This document shows positions 8,117 through 11,252 of a DNA stretch of 11,252 nt, piece after piece. Position 1 is the first letter of the stretch; every line of letters starts with the position of its first letter. The notes under the pieces are model-generated. The model made no database searches, had not been told where the DNA came from, and worked only from the letters and a program-made list of their open reading frames with translations. This DNA is from Hirudo medicinalis (Eukaryota; Annelida; Clitellata; Hirudinida; Hirudinidae). Location: the NCBI GenBank assembly GCA_011800805.1, contig MPNW01000106.1, forward strand, positions 8,978 to 20,229, written 5' to 3'. The position numbers and the translations under genes were made by a program.

Positions 8117-8250
8117 GTTTCATGTGTGCTGTTTGGCTAAGGTACCTCATGATTCTTTTCACAGCTGTCCAATGGGTTCTACCATGATGATGATTGAATC
8201 TGCTCATAAGACCCACTGCATAACTTATATCAGGTCTGGTGGCTTGTGCA
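8110..8250 (-). pseudogene. copia reverse transcriptase C-terminal segment
   Basis: A frame distinct from both neighbours contains NAAQATRPDISYAVGLMSRF followed by THWTAVKRIMRYL. These are the standard copia motifs (ATRPDI, then HW.A.KRI.RYL) between the polymerase palm and RNase H. Frame changes border it near 8245 and 8110. Confidence 0.85.
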
Positions 8251-8253
8251 GCA

Positions 8254-8855
8254 TTACAAATGGCTTCCTATAGCCTCTTGGTATGGTACTTTCTCCATCT
8301 CAACTTTATCTTCTTCTGTTTTTGGAAACAGATCTTTATCGACTAAGTTTTGGTTTGGGTCAAGTGGAGTTGCTGCTCCATTGCAATCAAACATTTTGAA
8401 CCTGGACAAGAGATTCTCAATGTACTTCTGCTGGTCAATTGCAATGACCCCCATCTTTCTGTCACGCTGGATTCGCACTCCTAAGCAGCTTTGAGCCTCT
8501 CCTAGATCCTTCATCTTCAGATGTGTCATCAAATCCGCTTTCAAGTTGCTTTTTTTTGTTTTATCACTTGACAGAATTAGGAGATCATCAACATAGCTCT
8601 GCTGGCTTGTTTCAGCCCATAAATTGATTTATTCAGACGACAAATCTTACCATTCAACTTGTGTCCAGTCGGCAACTGCATGTAAATTTCTTCTTCTAGT
8701 TCTGGGTGCAAGAATGCTGTGACAACATCCATTTGGTCTGTGTCCAAATCAAACTCAGCTGCTAGGCAATAAGAAGACACATTGATGCATGATGGATTGA
8801 TGACGGACTGCATAGGTCTCTTCAAACTCTGGCTTTTGTGAACATCCTTTAACAA
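8254..8855 (-). pseudogene. copia reverse transcriptase core with deletion
   Basis: The frame 8855-8577 carries the first catalytic Asp ([10 protein letters not shown] at about 8729) and YGLKQAS. The next frame carries YVDD (8584-8595), with the two other catalytic Asp, then LILSSD, MKDLGEAQSCLG and VPYQEAIGS, ending at a stop at 8254. Between KQAS and YVDD only a few bases remain, where copia elements normally have roughly 30-45 residues, so an internal deletion of about 100 bases removed part of the palm and shifted the frame. The polymerase cannot be functional. Confidence 0.92.
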
Positions 8856-9392
8856 CTAATCGAGCTTTGCGACTTTCAAAACTCCATCAGAATTCAGTTT
8901 TGTTTTGAAGACCCACTTGGATTTGATAGCCTTTTTTCCTGGAGGTAAGTTTGAAAGTGTCCAAGTTCTATTTTCAACATGTACCTCAATTTCATCATTC
9001 ATTGCATGTATCCAATCATCGGAATATGGGGAATTGAGGGCTTCCCAAACTGTAGTTGGATCACTGCATTCACACTGAGCTGCCTGATACACAACAAATT
9101 CCTTGTTGAAAATGTTGCTGTTTGGTAAACAGTTCCTTCTGGGTCTTCCTTCAACATCTTGGCTCGATGATGTCTCCACATCAAGTGTTCCTTCACTATC
9201 TTGGCTCAATGATGTCCCCACTTCAACAGGAGTCTGCAAGATCTCCCATTGACCATCATTTATTTCTACAAGATTCTTCACTATAATAGGAATGGTTGTC
9301 CTTTCTTGAAATTCATCATTCAAGTCAAACGGAGAGGCATTGTCAGATGACATGAATTGTGTCTCAAAGAAAACATCTCTGGCTATCTGCAA
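8856..9392 (-). pseudogene. copia integrase-RT linker and RT N-terminus
   Basis: A 178-codon frame from 9392 to a TAG at 8856. It starts in the segment following the integrase (IARDVFFET), passes through an acidic, Ser-rich variable linker with a repeated TSxSQD motif, then enters the reverse transcriptase N-terminus (WIHAMNDEIEVHVENRTW, LPPGKKAIKSKWVFKTK). A frame change at the right edge and another near 8870, just before RLVVKGC in the next frame, isolate it. It is the longest intact piece of the element. Confidence 0.9.
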
Positions 9393-9409
9393 CTTCTTTG
9401 TGATAGAAC

Positions 9410-9550
9410 TAATCTGTATCCTTTCGTGTTGTCACTATAACCGATAAATGTGCGCTCTTTTGACTTTGAATCTAATTTCTTCCTGAATGCAGCAGGAATT
9501 CTCACCAGAGCCTTGCAACCAAAAATTCTAAGGTGTCTTAGATCTGGTTT
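9410..9550 (-). pseudogene. copia integrase C-terminal segment
   Basis: A separate minus frame reads LRHLRIFGCKALVRIP, then KLDSKSKERTFIGY and KGYRL. This matches the conserved copia block after the integrase core (LR.FG..A...IP, K.D.K...GIF.GY). Single-base frame changes join it imperfectly to the integrase core at about 9545 and to the linker at about 9400. Confidence 0.85.
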
Positions 9551-10197
9551 TCTTGTTGTCCAAAAGTTACACTTTTCAATGCTTTAGTGGGAGACCTGTT
9601 TTTAAGATAAGCAGCTGTAGCAATTGCCTCAGCCCAAAAATCTCCGCCGACACCTGAGTCCATGAGCATACTCCTCATGCATTCTAGCAATGTCCTTTTG
9701 AACCTTTCTTCCAGTCCATTTTGTTCTGGAGAATATGCAACAGTTTTCTCATGAATGATTCCATTATTTTTCAGAATTCTAGAAAGGTGGCTATTAACAT
9801 ATTCAAGACCATTATCTGTTCTTAGAGCTTTGACCCTTTTATTTAGTTGATTTTCTACTAGATGTTTAAACTCTTTGAATTTTTCAACAACTTCTGTCTT
9901 TGAATTCATAAAGTACACAAAGCAATATCTAGTGAAATCATCAATAAAAGTTAAAAAATACTTGGCTCCACCAATTGAAGCTGTTGGCATGGGGCCACAA
10001 ACGTCAGAATGTATCAGCTCTAGGAGATCTTTGGTGCACCTTGCACCAGTTGACTTGAATGGCTTTCTACTATGTTTACCTTTCAGGCAGGCTTCACAAG
10101 GACTTGTCTTGTCTGTCCCTTGTCAGACTCTGATGGCCATGCCTTTGACCAACTGATCAAGCGAATATCTGTTCAAATGGCCCAATCTCCGATGCCA
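9538..10197 (-). pseudogene. copia integrase, zinc and catalytic domains
   Basis: One frame holds the HHCC zinc domain (WHRRLGHLN with His codons at 10192-10194 and 10177-10179; CEAC at 10087-10098) and the DDE catalytic core. The catalytic residues are D at 10003-10005 (IHSDVCGP), D in LRTDNGLEY, and E in QNGLEER, with 35 residues between the second D and the E, the usual spacing. An in-frame TGA at 10123-10125 splits the zinc domain between its His and Cys pairs. The enzyme would insert the element's DNA into the genome, but this copy is truncated by that stop and by a downstream frameshift. Confidence 0.93.
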
Positions 10198-10231
10198 TAT
10201 ATTGCCATTGGGTGAAGTGTTCTTGAAGTAA

Positions 10232-10660
10232 CTAGTTTTTTTCTACATCTAGAACGTACGATCCATTTACCTGAGTGGCAGTTCCAAGAATTGACTTCTG
10301 GGGAACTTTCATAACTCTATCAACAATTTTGCAGCCATGTTGATCAAAAATAACACTTCTCCCAAATTGTGCAATTTTGCTCACAGAAAGATTTATCGAC
10401 AAATCTGGCACATACAAAACATCCTTGGCATCCATGGTATTCTTAGTCTTTAGCAAAATTGGGATTTTTCCAACACTGGCACTTTGTAACATTGTGCCAT
10501 ATGCAATTTTTACACAATTGGCATTATTGGGGACAAAATCATTCATGATATCCTTGCTTGAGCACAAGTGAGAAATTGCTCCTGTGTCCAAATACCAGTC
10601 CTCAGAATTCATCAAATTATTGGCAGAAAAAGTAGCAAAATTTGATCTAGCAGTTTGATT
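10232..10660 (-). pseudogene. copia aspartic protease and flanking pol segment
   Basis: The frame 10747-10232 contains WYLDTGAISHLCSSKD, with the active-site DTGA at 10577-10588, followed by DVLYVPDLSINLSVSKIAQ, the standard copia block after the protease. It ends GSYVLDVEKN and a stop at 10232, after which the integrase zinc domain continues in another frame. The protease would cut the Gag-Pol polyprotein. The first third of the frame overlaps gag out of phase and is not real protein. Confidence 0.92.
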
Positions 10661-11096
10661 TTGTCTCTTCTTTTTTGAAATTCTTGACTTTTGGACAATC
10701 CTTTCTGATGTGACCATAGTTCCCACAACTGAAGCATCGAGGACCATTCTTCACTGCTTTGCTGCTGAATGCACCCTCTGTTTCACTCTGTTTGGAAACC
10801 CCCAAATCCTTTATGCCATCCTGCAAAAGTAGCTGCTTCACAAACTCCACAGTGGTGTCTTGTTGGGAACCATGAATCCCCAAAATAAAAGGTGTGAAGG
10901 TTTCTGGAAGACCGCCGAGTATGATAGCTCCAACGACGTTGTCACGAAATGGTTCTCCTAAGTTTTCCAATTGTTCACAAATCTCCAAAATGTGATCAAT
11001 ATACTGATCCATGCTGGAAAAGTTTTCAAACTTTGTACTGAATAAATTTGAATACATTTTTATCATTCGAACAATCGTGTCACTTTCGAATTCTAT
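10647..11096 (-). pseudogene. copia gag with zinc knuckle, 5' truncated
   Basis: The frame is open from 11096, at the microsatellite junction, to a TAG at 10647. It shows the copia gag helical region (LFSTKFENFSSMDQYIDHI, LGGLPETFTPFILGI) and one CCHC zinc knuckle, CFSCGNYGHIRKDC, at 10695-10736, which binds the element's RNA. The ATG at 11066 is internal: the upstream ten codons still fit the family, so the true start lies beyond the junction. Pol continues in the +1 frame relative to gag, with the switch somewhere in an A-rich stretch near 10670. Confidence 0.9.
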
Positions 11097-11097
11097 T

Positions 11098-11117
11098 TAA
11101 TAATAATAATAATAATA
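11098..11117. repeat. (TAA)6 microsatellite, LINE 3' tail
   Basis: Six TAA units at 11098-11115 followed by TA. On the minus strand this is a TTA run directly after the LINE 3' UTR and directly before copia gag sequence, which fits a LINE 3' terminal simple-repeat tail. Confidence 0.8.
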
Positions 11118-11252
11118 GTTAATTTATAAATGCGCCATTTGCATAGCGTCAGAGGCTATGTCTTCATTAGCTTCATGTTGGTGTCCTGAAGAGGTGGGTT
11201 TTCAGGTGACTTTTGAAGAGCTCCAGGATGGTTGATCTCTTACTTGGGGAGG
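11098..11252 (-). mobile_element. 3' end of a LINE (non-LTR retrotransposon)
   Basis: On the minus strand the window edge opens in a frame (11250 to a TGA at 11173-11175) that reads LELFKSHLKTHLFR. FKxxLKTHLF just before the stop is the typical C-terminal end of ORF2 in CR1/L2-like LINEs of animals. A short 3' UTR of about 55 bases (11118-11172) and a TTA-repeat tail follow. The rest of the element, with the reverse transcriptase and endonuclease, would lie to the right of the window. The family assignment rests on this short motif and the tail type. Confidence 0.65.

Larger units (their letters stand above)
7463..11097 (-). mobile_element. Ty1/copia LTR retrotransposon, defective
   Basis: Read on the minus strand, the order is gag with zinc knuckle, aspartic protease, integrase, reverse transcriptase, RNase H, polypurine tract and LTR, which is diagnostic of Ty1/copia (Ty3 elements have integrase last). 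The 3' end is complete. The 5' end stops at a TAA microsatellite within the gag, so the 5' LTR and primer-binding site are missing or lie beyond the neighbouring LINE. At least six frame changes, an in-frame stop in the integrase zinc domain and a deletion before the YVDD motif make this copy unable to produce a polyprotein. Confidence 0.95.

Noticed and set aside
8246..8494. 82-codon plus-strand frame, and similar ones at 7775-7957, 9875-10156 and 10377-10571
   Set aside because: All are antisense shadows of recognised copia domains on the minus strand.
1..11252. CRISPR array, bacterial operon or riboswitch
   Set aside because: No regularly spaced direct repeats, ribosome-binding-site-spaced genes or aptamer-like folds; the spliced genes show the DNA is eukaryotic.

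Overview
The window is animal nuclear DNA: AT-rich, with short introns carrying consensus GT/AG splice sites, long intergenic stretches and several decayed transposable elements. No bacterial operon or viral layout is visible. The repeat types fit an invertebrate, probably an arthropod: a decayed copy of a protein family I associate mainly with arthropod genomes, a Ty1/copia element and a LINE tail ending in a TAA microsatellite. The exact lineage cannot be read from the sequence.

Layout from left to right. Positions 1-1545 hold a hairpin repeat, a pseudogene on the minus strand (619-1017) and a tRNA-like SINE fragment. Positions 1546-2942 (+) carry the last five recognisable exons of ACBD3 (Golgi protein GCP60), ending in its GOLD domain. 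Positions 2943-3689 are intergenic and include a GC-richer block of probable repeat origin. Positions 3690-5189 (-) carry MED4, a Mediator subunit, in six exons; the first is tentative. ACBD3 and MED4 are convergent (tail to tail), and in both an AATAAA signal overlaps the stop codon. Neither was visible as one long reading frame; both were assembled from splice sites and phase.

Positions 5190-7462 keep more CpG than the rest and probably contain the MED4 promoter. They also hold several open frames of unknown meaning, including a possible SOCS-box-like frame and a possible first exon at 6658-6710. Positions 7463-11097 (-) are a Ty1/copia LTR retrotransposon with a 132-bp 3' LTR, polypurine tract, and RNase H, reverse transcriptase, integrase, protease and gag in the expected order. 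It is broken by frameshifts, a stop codon in the integrase and a deletion in the reverse transcriptase. Positions 11098-11252 are the 3' end of a LINE-type retrotransposon whose TAA tail abuts the copia gag, so one element probably landed in the other.

The two host genes work separately: ACBD3 at the Golgi and MED4 in RNA polymerase II transcription. I see no new multi-gene system. The most useful results are the two spliced genes, the nested retrotransposons and the undecided coding potential at 5190-6790.
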